This document shows positions 7,561 to 19,400 of a stretch of DNA of 39,121 bases, one piece after another. The DNA is from Cryobacterium sp. MLB-32 (lineage in GTDB: Bacteria > Actinomycetota > Actinomycetes > Actinomycetales > Microbacteriaceae), in assembly GCF_000738085.1 (NCBI RefSeq), contig NZ_JPRS01000036.1, forward strand, positions 1 through 39,121, written 5' to 3'. The notes under the pieces were generated by a model, which was given only the letters and a program-made list of their open reading frames with translations, was not told the DNA's origin and did not search any database. A program made the translations under genes and the position numbers. Within the stretch, counting starts at the first letter, position 1; each line of letters starts with the position of its first letter.

Positions 7561-10173
7561 TCAGTCAGTGTCTGCCTCCCGTGACATTGCCGGAGCCGCG
7601 ACCGCGAACACCGGTGCACCGGTCAGTGCGGTGAGGTCTGCGTGACCCCACGCTGTCGCACCGCCCAGGTAGAACAGCTCATGCACGTGCCCGTCCGCAC
7701 CGCGGTACTCCACCCTCGCGCACGGATCCTGCCCCGTGAGGTGTGTCTCACAGACCGCGGGTTGGCCGGCGGCAGAGGGGGCGAGGGTCAGCGCCGTGAG
7801 GTCCCCGTGACCCCAGCTCGTGGATCCGCCCAGATAGAACAGCTCATTCAGGTGACCGTCCCTGCTGCGGTAGACCACCCTGGCGCAGCTGTCCTGACCG
7901 GTCACGTGGGTCTCGTAGGCCGCCGGATTACCGATAGCGGGCGGAGCCCCGGTCGCCGCGGTGAGGTCGCCGTGACCCCAGCCGGCCGACACATCGAGCA
8001 GAAACAGCTCGTGAATGTGGGCATCGACGCCCCGATAGACCACTCGGGCGCAGGGGTTCTGGCCGGCGACTCGGGTCTCGTAGACCGCCGGGCTTCCCGC
8101 CGCGAGCACTGCCCCTGTTGCGGCCGTGAGGTCGCCGTAGCCCCAACCGGTGGAGCCGCCGAGATAGTACAGCTCATTCAGATGACCGTTCTGGCCCCGG
8201 TACACCACGCGGGCGCAGGCATCCTGCCCGACCTGGTGCGTTTGGTAGACCGCGGGCGCCCCGACCGCGAGAGGCGCCCCGGTGAGCGCCGTGAGGTCGC
8301 CATACCCCCACGCCGTGCCGCCACCCAGGTAGAACATTTCGTGAATGTGACCGTCGACGCCACGAAAAACCACGCGGGCGCAGGCGTCCTGACCGGCCAC
8401 GTGGGTTTCGTACACGGCCGGCACACCCACCGCCAGCGGTGCGCCTGTGGCGGACGTGAGATCGGCGAATCCCCACCCTGTGGTGCCGCCCAGGTAGTAC
8501 ATCTCGATGATGTGCCCATCCTCGGCCCGGTACACGGCCCGCGCGCAAGGATCCTGACCTGTCACGTGTGTCTGGTAGACGGCCGGCACACCGGATGCAA
8601 GTGGTGCGCCGGTGAGCGCGGTGAGGTCCCCGGCCCCCCACCCGGAACCCCCACCGAGCAGAAACAACTCGTTCACGTGGCCGTCGGCGCTCCGATAAAC
8701 GAGCCGGGCACACTCGTCCTGCCCCGCGACGTGGGTCTCATACACAGCAGGGCGAACCCGATCCTGCAGAGAACTGAGCGCGCTCACCGCGTCGACGAGC
8801 CCGGCGCCGGTGGCCAGGTCGTTGCCCGGGGCGGCCGGCTGGCCCCCGGTGGACGGATTCGAGGTTCCCGTCACGACGTCTTCGGCGCTCTTCATGAGAA
8901 TTTCACGCGCAGCGGCGGGGGAAATGGACGGGTCCTCCCCACGCAGCAAGGCACAGGCGCCGGCCAATTGCGGGGCGGCGGCCGAGGTCCCGCTGAACGC
9001 TGCCCAGCCGTCAGAGGCGAGGGTCTCGTCGCTGTTCGGGAATCCGGGCCCCGCATTCCCCACGTCGATAGCGCTTCCTGCTGGTTGCGGCAACATCAGG
9101 TAAATTGCACGCGGGAGCAGGCCCACCAGACCCGACACATCGGGCACGCGACGCCCGGGGTAGATCTGGCTGAGGAATCCGCTCGCGTAGTTTGACGCCC
9201 GGCGCGAGCCATCCGCTGCAACGTACACGCCGCCCGCAGAGATGACGTCGGGGTGCTGACCCGGAAAACCGAAGTGACCGTTCCCAGCGGAGAAGACCAC
9301 GATTGTGCCGTTGACCACGGCCAGGGCGATGGCCGCCGCGAGAGCCTGGTCAATGGGGTCGAGGGGACCCAGCTGCAGGCTCGAACCCCAGGAACAACTG
9401 ATCACGTCGGGAGCGAGGATCGCGGCGGTGTTGAAGCCGGCGGTCGAGTTGGAGAAGTTCATCTTCACCATGGTGAACGTGATACCGGGGGCCACGGAGA
9501 ACGCGTTCGCCGATTCTCCGGTGCCGTGCCCGTTCTCGTCGATGCCCACTGCGGTTGCCCCCGGACCGAGCAACACTGAGCCGCTGAAGCCGTTGGCCGC
9601 GAACCACGGGTGCGCCTCCCATCCGGTATCCACCATCATGAGCCGCACCCCGGTTGCCAGCGCTCCCATCGCGTGTGCACCATCGGCGCGAGTCAACCGG
9701 GACACATCCTGCGGCACGTCGAGGTGCCAATAATTGACCGTGGGTGGCGAGGACTGCATGGGGTACCGCGCCTTCTCGAGGGCCCCGCCCTCGAGAACGC
9801 TGCCGAGCGAGGATCGGCGCGCATCGAGAAAGCCCGGAATCTCATTGTCGGTGGTGTCGATGAAGGTACCCGTCTCCTCCTCCTGACCGGACTTGCGTAC
9901 CGGTACGTCACGCGCGACCAGCCGGGTGCTAAAGACCTCTTCGTATCGCTCGGCTGGACCAGCAATGTTGATGGTGGCGGCTGTGCGCTGCAGAACCTCG
10001 AACCCGGCCTGCTGCAACCGCGTCACGGCATCCGCTGTCACTCGCTGTTCGGACACGAAATTCGCAACGTTGTCGGATGTCACCGGCTGGTCGGGGTCGA
10101 AAAGCGATCGACCCCCCACACTCACGGGCGATACCTGGGCAAAGATGCGGGACGGAAGTTGCGCGGCGTTCAT
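7561..10173 (-). CDS. Subtilisin-like (S8) serine protease with kumamolisin-like propeptide and seven-bladed PLL-type beta-propeller
   Basis: 870 residues in three parts. Residues about 1-140 form a propeptide-like domain (LQQAGFEVLQ, GPAERYEEVFSTRL, EIPGFLDAR). Residues about 150-470 are a subtilase domain with catalytic Asp182 (MVDTGWE), His216 (ENGHGTGE), oxyanion Asn298 (SAGNGH) and Ser397 (FSGTSAAAP). Residues 476-860 are seven tandem 55-residue repeats of the form AVYETHVAGQDxCARVVYRG..GHxxELxYLGG..GWGxxDLTA.TGAP, which resembles the blades of PLL-type fucose-binding propeller lectins. No Sec or Tat signal is visible at the N-terminus, which is odd for such a domain set. The ATG at 10173 has GAGGAGAA upstream. 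A propeptide-like gene follows 4 bp downstream. Confidence 0.88.
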   Translation of the reverse strand: MNAAQLPSRIFAQVSPVSVGGRSLFDPDQPVTSDNVANFVSEQRVTADAVTRLQQAGFEVLQRTAATINIAGPAERYEEVFSTRLVARDVPVRKSGQEEETGTFIDTTDNEIPGFLDARRSSLGSVLEGGALEKARYPMQSSPPTVNYWHLDVPQDVSRLTRADGAHAMGALATGVRLMMVDTGWEAHPWFAANGFSGSVLLGPGATAVGIDENGHGTGESANAFSVAPGITFTMVKMNFSNSTAGFNTAAILAPDVISCSWGSSLQLGPLDPIDQALAAAIALAVVNGTIVVFSAGNGHFGFPGQHPDVISAGGVYVAADGSRRASNYASGFLSQIYPGRRVPDVSGLVGLLPRAIYLMLPQPAGSAIDVGNAGPGFPNSDETLASDGWAAFSGTSAAAPQLAGACALLRGEDPSISPAAAREILMKSAEDVVTGTSNPSTGGQPAAPGNDLATGAGLVDAVSALSSLQDRVRPAVYETHVAGQDECARLVYRSADGHVNELFLLGGGSGWGAGDLTALTGAPLASGVPAVYQTHVTGQDPCARAVYRAEDGHIIEMYYLGGTTGWGFADLTSATGAPLAVGVPAVYETHVAGQDACARVVFRGVDGHIHEMFYLGGGTAWGYGDLTALTGAPLAVGAPAVYQTHQVGQDACARVVYRGQNGHLNELYYLGGSTGWGYGDLTAATGAVLAAGSPAVYETRVAGQNPCARVVYRGVDAHIHELFLLDVSAGWGHGDLTAATGAPPAIGNPAAYETHVTGQDSCARVVYRSRDGHLNELFYLGGSTSWGHGDLTALTLAPSAAGQPAVCETHLTGQDPCARVEYRGADGHVHELFYLGGATAWGHADLTALTGAPVFAVAAPAMSREADTD
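7594..8748 (-). repeat. Seven tandem 165-bp coding repeats (beta-propeller blades)
   Basis: Seven in-frame copies of about 165 bp with no spacer encode residues 476-860 of the protease. Core blocks such as gtgaggtcgcc..accccc and the minus-strand GGCCAGGACGCCTGCGC-like segment recur in each copy. Every repeat has the invariant GQ(D/N)xCAR, GH and DLT elements; one Cys per blade is conserved. The number matches a closed seven-bladed propeller. Exchange between copies is likely, and assembly of this stretch from short reads could be imperfect. Confidence 0.9.
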
Positions 10174-10233
10174 CGGATTCTCCTCTGCTCTGAATAATGC
10201 ACCGAGTCAACTCGCGCTGGCGTTACTGGGCTG

Positions 10234-10926
10234 TTATCGGGCATCCTCGGTGTTCCGCGCACGTCTCGCGAGCACTCCGCAGACGCCGATGACCCAGCCG
10301 AGAATACCGAGCAGGCACACGCGCTCTGCGAGTCCGACCAGCCCGGGAAACACGGTGATGGCCAGCCCCAGAAAAAGAATCCCGACCACACCCAGGGCGG
10401 TGAAAACGGATGCCGCGGCGAGGGCCCGCGGCAACACCCGGCTTCTCCACAACCACGCGGTCAGCGCGCAGATTCCGGCGAGTGCCGCAAGGAAACCCGC
10501 CGTGGCCACGACAAGGTGTACGGAGCCGGACACGGATTCTCCTGCGAGACCAGGCTCACCCACCTCGTGAATATCGGTGGGGAAGAACGCCAGCACCCCG
10601 GAGCAGAATCCGCCCACGAGGAAGAGCCAGAGTCCGAGTCGGCGCAGGATTCCGGTGCCACCGAGGGCGGTCAGGGCAACCACCGCCGCGATGCTCGTGA
10701 TCATACGACCCACGAAGTTCAGATTCATGATCCAGCCGAAGGGGCCAACGGCGAGATTGCTCTCCGTCTCGCTGATCGGGCTGTAGTGCGGGGGGAGCAA
10801 CTGCAACACGATGTCGACGAGCACATAGACCACGACACCGACGACGGCGACCTGTGCGGCGGTCCGGCCCATCGAACGGGCGCGACGCTGCATGTCGGGC
10901 CCGGAACCCGGATGTGTAACGGTCAT
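10234..10926 (-). CDS. DUF998 domain membrane protein
   Basis: 230 residues with six predicted membrane helices after a short basic N-terminus (MQRRARSMGR). The order of motifs VLVDIVLQLLPPHYSPISETES, then NLAVGPFGWIMNLNF and a later GSVHLVVATAGFLAALAG, matches the DUF998 family, integral membrane proteins of unknown function found in many actinobacteria. The start at ATG 10926 is supported by AGGAG upstream. It lies 60 bp upstream of the subtilase gene on the same strand, so the two could share a transcript; no functional link is known. Confidence 0.8.
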   Translation of the reverse strand: MTVTHPGSGPDMQRRARSMGRTAAQVAVVGVVVYVLVDIVLQLLPPHYSPISETESNLAVGPFGWIMNLNFVGRMITSIAAVVALTALGGTGILRRLGLWLFLVGGFCSGVLAFFPTDIHEVGEPGLAGESVSGSVHLVVATAGFLAALAGICALTAWLWRSRVLPRALAAASVFTALGVVGILFLGLAITVFPGLVGLAERVCLLGILGWVIGVCGVLARRARNTEDAR

Positions 10927-10943
10927 GCCGCTCCTGTGGCTCG

Positions 10944-10985
10944 CAAAAAAGAGTGGGACCGGTCGAATTGCACCGATCCCACTCT
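10944..10985 (-). terminator. Rho-independent terminator of the phosphatase operon
   Basis: The arms AGAGTGGGACCGGT (10950-10963) and ACCGATCCCACTCT (10972-10985) pair over 14 positions with one mismatch around an 8-nt loop. On the minus strand the hairpin is followed directly by six T residues (10949-10944). It lies 37 bp past the stop of the phosphodiesterase-type gene, and just upstream of the DUF998 gene. Confidence 0.85.
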
Positions 10986-11021
10986 GTCACGCTCTGACGA
11001 CAAGAACGACGGGCGAGCGTT

Positions 11022-12335
11022 TCACGTCGCGGCGAAGGCCACGGTGCGAGCCGTCCCGTCGTAGCCGCCAGCGGGGGCAGAGAGCCCGAACAACGCCGCC
11101 ACCGTGGGCGCGACATCGAGTGTGCGGGCAGGCTGGGAGGACACCCCGGTGGCCACCCTCGGACTGCCGCCGGCCACGAAGAACGGAATGGGTTCGGTGG
11201 CCGGGTGGCCGTGGTTGCCTGGAATGGGATTGGACGCGACGTATGGATCAGAGAACCGCCACCCGGCCCGGCAATAAACCACCAGATCACCCGCTTCGGC
11301 ACCCAGCCTCAACTCGTCCGGGCGCGCAATCGACAGCACGCCCGGGTGCGCTGCAACAAGCGCGCGAACCTCGGCCAGACCGGCGTCACCCGCCGCGGTC
11401 GACCCGGTCCAGTACAGCAGATCCGCCCCGCCATTCTGAGCGATCGTGATCTGCGCACGCAGGTCCGCACGCGCGGAGAGGATCTGATCCACGGAGATGA
11501 CGTTCGAGGGGATGGACCAGTCCATCGAATGGTCGGCGAGCACGATGAGCACGCTGCTCTCCCACGTGCCGGCGGCAACGAGATGATCCACGAACCGACC
11601 AATCTGATTGTCGGTGTCCTTCAGCGCGGCGGTCCGGGCGGCCTGCACCGTGGTGCCGGTGACATCGGAGTGCCCCACCCTGTCGACGTCGCCGAGGTTC
11701 GTGAACACGAAATCGGGATCCACGCTGTCGACCATGGCGATCAGCGCGTCCACCGTGGCCGTGTCAGGCGCGTGTCCGGTGACCGGCAGCAGTGGGAAGG
11801 GCTCCCAGCGATACGTTGCGCGCTCCCCGAAAATGCCGAAGAGGTATCTCTTGCTCAGCACCGATCCCGTCGTCAGGCCCTTCTCCCCGAGCCGCTCGAG
11901 CAGCGTCGGGAAGCGCAGGTCGGCTGGCCGGTCCAGGTCCCGCACGACGGCCGCGGCGCGGTCGTAGATCGCGTTGGCCGGAACACCGGAGCGATCCGGT
12001 CGAACGCCGGTCATCATCATCACGTGGTTGGGAATGGTCTCCATCACTGGCAGGGAACGGGCCCCGGGAAAATTGGTACCGCCGGCGCGCAGGGCCGCCA
12101 GCCGAGGGGTCAGGCCCGCCGTGATCTCATCGGGTCGGCAGCCGTCCACGACGAGCACGTAGACCCGTGTGCGTGCCGACGGCACTGGCGTGACACCGGT
12201 TTGTGCGAAAGCCGGGACGGCATTGCCCGCTCCAAGGGAGAGCACAACGGATGCGCCGCCGGCCGCGACGAGGGTGAGGAACTGGCGGCGGTCAGACGCC
12301 GGAAATCCGCCGTCCCCACCCGAAGTGGCGCTCAC
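11022..12335 (-). CDS. Tat-exported alkaline phosphatase-superfamily phosphodiesterase/nucleotide pyrophosphatase
   Basis: About 437 residues. The N-terminus carries a twin-arginine signal (SDRRQFLTLVAAGGASVVLSL, with an AFA cleavage area), so the enzyme acts outside the membrane. The mature part fits the type I phosphodiesterase/nucleotide pyrophosphatase family (PF01663): first metal Asp in VLVVDGCRPDE, the nucleophilic Thr in METIPNHVMMMTG, later metal ligands in DVDRVGHSD and ADHSMDW, and a final His in GNHGH. The start chosen is GTG 12335, which overlaps the phoD stop as GTGA; a longer start at 12377 reads into phoD and adds a Cys-rich tail before the signal. It probably releases phosphate from extracellular phosphoesters together with PhoD. 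Confidence 0.85.
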   Translation of the reverse strand: MSATSGGDGGFPASDRRQFLTLVAAGGASVVLSLGAGNAVPAFAQTGVTPVPSARTRVYVLVVDGCRPDEITAGLTPRLAALRAGGTNFPGARSLPVMETIPNHVMMMTGVRPDRSGVPANAIYDRAAAVVRDLDRPADLRFPTLLERLGEKGLTTGSVLSKRYLFGIFGERATYRWEPFPLLPVTGHAPDTATVDALIAMVDSVDPDFVFTNLGDVDRVGHSDVTGTTVQAARTAALKDTDNQIGRFVDHLVAAGTWESSVLIVLADHSMDWSIPSNVISVDQILSARADLRAQITIAQNGGADLLYWTGSTAAGDAGLAEVRALVAAHPGVLSIARPDELRLGAEAGDLVVYCRAGWRFSDPYVASNPIPGNHGHPATEPIPFFVAGGSPRVATGVSSQPARTLDVAPTVAALFGLSAPAGGYDGTARTVAFAAT

Positions 12336-13978
12336 AGGACACGACTCACGGACTGGGTGCCCGCAGCAACCTGCCACGACGTGGACAGTGTGCTGGTCGA
12401 CGCGCGACTGGTGCGTTCAGAGAGCACGTACCAGTCCATGCGCAGGGCACCCGGTGTGACCTCGAGAACCGAGAATCCGTGCGAGTCGAAGTCCAGATAC
12501 TTCACGTGCGGGTTCGCCCCCTTGAAAGCCTCCTCGACGGCGATGGATGACGTACGTTGTGGCGTCCGTAGGATGTCGTCCAGATTGTCGCTGGTGACTG
12601 ACGTGCAGACCAGCTCCGTGGCCACGGAAGCGCCATTGGCCGGGTAGGTCAGCGGATCAGCAGGAACATCGCATGCCCAACCGGAGTGGATGTCCCCAGT
12701 GAGGAAAACTGCATCCGTGATCGCGTTGTCCCGCAGGTGACTGATCACGCGGCTCCGGTCCGCCGTGTAGCCATCCCACTGGTCGACGTTGTAGGGAACA
12801 CCGTCGATCGTGGTCGATCCGAGCAACTGCTGCACCGCGCCGACTTCCTGCGTGCTGAGCGTGGAGGGGAATCGAACGGGGGAAATCATGACCGGGTTGC
12901 CAACCAGTTTCCACTGCGTCGTCTGCGACGAGAAGCCATCGAGCAGCCAGGTCATCTGAGCGTCACCGGTCAGCGTGCGCGCCGGGCTGCCGATAGCGGG
13001 GTCAACACCGCTTGACGCCTGCTGGCTGCGGTAGCTGCGCAGGTCCAGCATGGAGATGCTGGCCAGCGAGCCATACTCAAAGCGACGGTAGATGTGTCCG
13101 CCCGGCTCAAACCGCACCGGCATCCATTCCGCATAGGCCTGCTGGGACCACGCCCGGCGAGCCGACCAGGTGCCTTCGGCACCCTCCGTATGGTTCTCAG
13201 CTCCACCAGACCAGGCATCGTTGGCGAATTCGTGATCGTCCCAGGTGACCACGAACGGAACGGCCGAGTGCAGCGCCTGCAGGTCGAGGTCGGTCTTGTA
13301 CTGGGCGTGGCGGCGGCGGTAGTGCGAGAGCGTTGTCATCTCGACCGCGGGATCATGCGGTCGCACGACGACGTCCCTCGCCTGATACTCGCCAGGGGCG
13401 TACTCGTAGAGGTAGTCGCCGAGGTGCAGCACAACGTCGAGGTCGCCGCGGTCCGCGAGATAGCGGTACGCCGAGAAATAACCGGCCTGCCAGTTGGCGC
13501 ACGACACCACGCCCATGCGCAGCCGATCCACCGCGGCGCCGGCGGCCGGTGCCGTGCGCGTGCGGCCCGTTGCGGACGTTGCGCCAGCCGCGATGAAGCG
13601 GTACCAATAGTTGGTGCCGGGCCGCAGCCCACCGGGCACGACCTTGACAGTGTGGTCACGCGCGGGTCCGGTGCGGACGGCTCCACGGGCCGCCATCCGC
13701 AGGAAGCCCGAATCCTCGGCCACCTCCCAGTTCACGATGACGTCGGGACCAAGCCCGGACCCGGGCACGGCTTCGAGCGTCGGGGTGATTCGCGTCCAGA
13801 GCAGCACGCTGCTCGGCAGCGGGTCCCCCGATGCGACGCCGTGCTGGAAGCCTGGAACGGCCGTACCGGTGAGCGTGGCGGATTGGGCTGGCTGGCTGCC
13901 CGCGGTCGCGGTGGCGACCCCCGCGAATGCGAGGACGCCAGCGGTGCGCAGCAGATCACGTCGATTGAGAGGACTCAT
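12332..13978 (-). CDS. phoD: Alkaline phosphatase D (PhoD family), Tat-exported
   Basis: 548 residues. The signal NRRDLLRTAGVLAFAGVATA is a Tat motif, typical of PhoD, which folds with its metals before export. Then come a PhoD N-terminal Ig-like domain (FQHGVASGDPLPSSVLLWTR) and the metallophosphatase domain with VVSCANWQ, LHLGDYLYEY, VTWDDHEFANDAW and FLTGDIHSG, which hold the Fe3+/Ca2+ ligands. The enzyme hydrolyses phosphomono- and diesters, including teichoic acid or phospholipid parts, usually under phosphate starvation. ATG 13978 is preceded by GGAGGG. It is first in a two-gene operon with the phosphodiesterase-type gene, overlapping by four bases. No PHO box was identified. Confidence 0.92.
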   Translation of the reverse strand: MSPLNRRDLLRTAGVLAFAGVATATAGSQPAQSATLTGTAVPGFQHGVASGDPLPSSVLLWTRITPTLEAVPGSGLGPDVIVNWEVAEDSGFLRMAARGAVRTGPARDHTVKVVPGGLRPGTNYWYRFIAAGATSATGRTRTAPAAGAAVDRLRMGVVSCANWQAGYFSAYRYLADRGDLDVVLHLGDYLYEYAPGEYQARDVVVRPHDPAVEMTTLSHYRRRHAQYKTDLDLQALHSAVPFVVTWDDHEFANDAWSGGAENHTEGAEGTWSARRAWSQQAYAEWMPVRFEPGGHIYRRFEYGSLASISMLDLRSYRSQQASSGVDPAIGSPARTLTGDAQMTWLLDGFSSQTTQWKLVGNPVMISPVRFPSTLSTQEVGAVQQLLGSTTIDGVPYNVDQWDGYTADRSRVISHLRDNAITDAVFLTGDIHSGWACDVPADPLTYPANGASVATELVCTSVTSDNLDDILRTPQRTSSIAVEEAFKGANPHVKYLDFDSHGFSVLEVTPGALRMDWYVLSERTSRASTSTLSTSWQVAAGTQSVSRVL

Positions 13979-14085
13979 GCCCTCCAGTCTGGCGGCCCCC
14001 GTCCACGGGCCTCGGCTCTATCGGGTTCTGTTCACTCGATGTTTGCGCACGGTTCGGTCGCCGTCCATTGCGCTGCCGGAGGCGA

Positions 14086-14119
14086 CAACAGGGCCGGCCG
14101 CGAACGGCCGACCCTGTTG
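14086..14119 (-). terminator. Hairpin downstream of ilvC, probable operon terminator
   Basis: The arms CAACAGGG (14086-14093) and CCCTGTTG (14112-14119) pair perfectly. An inner GGCC/GGCC extension is separated from them by a 2-nt internal bulge. The hairpin starts 33 bp after the ilvC stop and lies between ilvC and phoD. There is no strong U tract, so termination may be partial or of another type. Confidence 0.55.
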
Positions 14120-14151
14120 CTGACGTGCCCGGTGGTTGCCGGCGGTGCTGG

Positions 14152-15294
<1,143 letters not shown>

Positions 15295-15295
<1 letters not shown>

Positions 15296-15804
15296 TAGTT
15301 TTTGAAGACTCGTTCGGTGATCGATTTGGAGCCTCGGCCGATCGCGAGCAACCCGGACTGGGCCAGCTCCCGAATACCGTACGGCTCCAAAACCCGAAGC
15401 AGGGCCTGGGTCTTGCCCGTGTCACCGGTGACCTCGATCACAACGGCATCCGTCGATACGTCGACCACTCGGGCACGGAACAGGGTGACGGCCTCAAGCA
15501 CCTGGGAGCGCGTGACGTTGTCGACGCGCACCTTGATGAGCAGGTGCTCGCGCTGCACGGACTGGGAGAAGTCGAGTTCGACGATCTTGATGACGTTGAT
15601 CAGTTTGTTGAGCTGCTTCGTCACCTGTTCGAGCGGAACGCCTTCAACGTCGACGGCAATCGTGATGCGCGACAGACCCTTGATCTCGCTGTGACCCACA
15701 GCAAGGCTCTCGATGTTGAAGCCCCGTCGCGCGAACAGCCCGGCGACGCGGGTCAGCAGGCCGGGCTTATCCTCGACCAGCAGACTCAAAACGTGAGTCG
15801 TCAT
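15295..15804 (-). CDS. ilvN: Acetolactate synthase regulatory (small) subunit
   Basis: 169 residues. The N-terminal ACT domain begins THVLSLLVEDKPGLLTRVAGLFARRGFNI and binds valine for feedback inhibition; the C-terminal half (REHLLIKVRV..., EVTGDTGKTQALLRVLEPYGI) is the ALS_ss_C domain that activates the catalytic subunit. Length and motifs are those of the IlvH/IlvN family. It starts 2 bp after the ilvB stop codon, so the two subunits are translationally coupled. The stop codon borders a REP-like repeat that separates it from ilvC. Confidence 0.97.
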
Positions 15805-15806
15805 GG

Positions 15807-17636
15807 TTATTCGTCTCCCCAGGTTGGTGCGTGCTCTTTGGCATACTGCACGAAGCTATTGCTGACGCCCTGCGGCACCATCGGCCACACCATGGCGTCC
15901 CGGCTGACGACGAAGTCGATAACCACGGGACGGTCATTGGTGGCCAGGGCCAGCTTGATCGCGTCATCGACCTGGTCCGCGCTGGTCACGCGGATGCCCA
16001 GGGCCCCGTACGCATCGGCCAGCTTCACAAAATCGGGCACCATTTGGGTACCGTGACCGGTGTTCAGGTCGGTGAACGAGTGCCGTCCGTCATAGAACAA
16101 CGACTGCCACTGCCGCACCATGCCGAGCGACGAGTTGTTGATGATGGCAACCTTGATCGGGATGTTGTTGATCGTGCAGGTGGCGAGCTCCTGATTGGTC
16201 ATCTGGAAACAGCCGTCGCCGTCGATCGACCAGACGACTCGGTCGGGGTTGGCGACCTTGGCGCCCATTGCCGCGGGCACGGAGTACCCCATGGTTCCCG
16301 CACCTCCGGAGTTGAGCCAGGAGTTTGGTCGCTCGTACTTGATGTACTGAGCGGCCCACATCTGGTGCTGGCCGACGCCGGCGGCGTAGACGGCCTCGGG
16401 GCCGGTGAGTTCACCGATGCGCTTGATCACGAACTGCGGTGCGAGCAGGCCGTCCGCGGGCTCGGTGTAACCCAGCGGGAATTCCTCCCGCAGGCCATTG
16501 AGGTAGGTCCACCAGTCAACGGTGTTCCGCTCGGTACCTGCCGCGGCCTCGACGAAGGCCACGGTCAGGTCGGCGATGACGTCCTTGGCATCGCCGACGA
16601 TCGGGACGTCGGCCATACGGATCTTGGAGATCTCCGCAGGATCAACGTCGACGTGTACGATTTTCGCATTCGGCGCGAATTCGGAGATCTTGCCGGTGAC
16701 CCGGTCATCGAACCGGGCACCAAGGGAGATGATCAGGTCGGCTTCCTGGAGCGACAGCACGGCCGGAACCGTGCCGTGCATGCCCGGCATGCCCAGGTGC
16801 TGCTTGTGCGAGTCGGGAAAGGCCCCGCGCGCCATGAGCGTGGTGACAACCGGAGCACCGGTGGTCTCGGCCAGCTCGAGCAGCTCCGCGGACGCGCGAG
16901 CACGGATCACGCCGCCGCCGACGTAGAGAACGGGCTTGCTCGCCGCTGCGAGCAGAGCGGCCGCAGCCTGCACCTGCTTGCCGTGAGCCTTCGTGATCGG
17001 CCGGTAGCCCGGAAGATCAAGCTTGGGTGGCCAGATGAAGGGAGCCTTGTTCTGCTGCGCGTCCTTGGTGATGTCGACGAGCACCGGTCCCGGTCGTCCC
17101 GTCGAGGCAATGTGATATGCCGCCGCGATGGCGGCCGGGATTTCCTCCGCGGTGCGGGCGAGGAAGGAGTGCTTGGTGATCGGCATCGTGATCCCCACGA
17201 TGTCGGCCTCCTGAAAAGCATCCGTTCCCATCGACGTCGAGAAGACCTGGCCCGTGATGCAGAGGATCGGCACCGAGTCCATGTAGGCGTCGGCGATGGC
17301 CGTGACGAGGTTCGTCGCTCCGGGCCCGGACGTGGCGATCGCCACGCCGACCCGGCCGGTCGAGGAGGCATAGCCCTGGGCGGCGTGGCCGGCACCCTGT
17401 TCGTGGCGAACGAGGATGTGTCGGATCTTGTCCTGGGTCATGAGCTCGTCGTAGAGCGGAATCACCGCGCCACCGGGGATACCGAACACGTCGGTCACAC
17501 CGAGCAGTTCGAGCGTGCGGATGATGGCCCCGGAACCGGTGAGCATCTCCGGTTCGGGAGATACTTCTGCGGCCGGAGTCGGCACGGTGGGCGATGGCAC
17601 GGTGGGCGATGGCACGGGGAAGGATTCCGCGGTCAT
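15807..17636 (-). CDS. ilvB: Acetolactate synthase catalytic (large) subunit
   Basis: 609 residues. It condenses two pyruvates (or pyruvate and 2-ketobutyrate), using ThDP, Mg2+ and FAD. After a Pro-rich N-terminal tail, [31 protein letters not shown] opens the PYR domain; the ThDP-activating Glu is in [15 protein letters not shown]. The FAD-binding middle domain follows. The PP domain has the ThDP/Mg motif [15 protein letters not shown]...[12 protein letters not shown]. The start is ATG 17636. The gene lies 42 bp after ilvD and 2 bp before ilvN. No leader peptide or attenuator was seen in the short ilvD-ilvB gap. Confidence 0.97.
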   Translation of the reverse strand: MTAESFPVPSPTVPSPTVPTPAAEVSPEPEMLTGSGAIIRTLELLGVTDVFGIPGGAVIPLYDELMTQDKIRHILVRHEQGAGHAAQGYASSTGRVGVAIATSGPGATNLVTAIADAYMDSVPILCITGQVFSTSMGTDAFQEADIVGITMPITKHSFLARTAEEIPAAIAAAYHIASTGRPGPVLVDITKDAQQNKAPFIWPPKLDLPGYRPITKAHGKQVQAAAALLAAASKPVLYVGGGVIRARASAELLELAETTGAPVVTTLMARGAFPDSHKQHLGMPGMHGTVPAVLSLQEADLIISLGARFDDRVTGKISEFAPNAKIVHVDVDPAEISKIRMADVPIVGDAKDVIADLTVAFVEAAAGTERNTVDWWTYLNGLREEFPLGYTEPADGLLAPQFVIKRIGELTGPEAVYAAGVGQHQMWAAQYIKYERPNSWLNSGGAGTMGYSVPAAMGAKVANPDRVVWSIDGDGCFQMTNQELATCTINNIPIKVAIINNSSLGMVRQWQSLFYDGRHSFTDLNTGHGTQMVPDFVKLADAYGALGIRVTSADQVDDAIKLALATNDRPVVIDFVVSRDAMVWPMVPQGVSNSFVQYAKEHAPTWGDE

Positions 17637-17678
17637 AAGAGGTCGAGTCCCTTTTTTAGTGACGGATGATGAGCCTGA

Positions 17679-19373
<1,695 letters not shown>

Positions 19374-19379
19374 GCTCAG

Positions 19380-19385
19380 AGTCTA
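19380..19385 (-). promoter_or_regulatory. Putative -10 box of the ilvDBNC operon (leaderless)
   Basis: On the minus strand TAGACT is followed by CTGAGC and then the ilvD ATG. A TANNNT hexamer ending 6 nt before the start codon is the usual arrangement for leaderless transcripts in actinobacteria. No convincing -35 hexamer is present. The only gap to the preceding gene is 27 bp, so the promoter overlaps the end of the otsAB coding region. Confidence 0.5.
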
Positions 19386-19400
19386 GGACAAACGCACCGG

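Noticed and set aside
7594-8748. Regular repeats that might be a CRISPR array
   Set aside because: Units are about 165 bp, have no spacers and are in frame within a protein.
17637-17678. A leader peptide or attenuator before ilvB
   Set aside because: The gap is only 42 bp, with no run of Val/Leu/Ile codons and no alternative hairpins.
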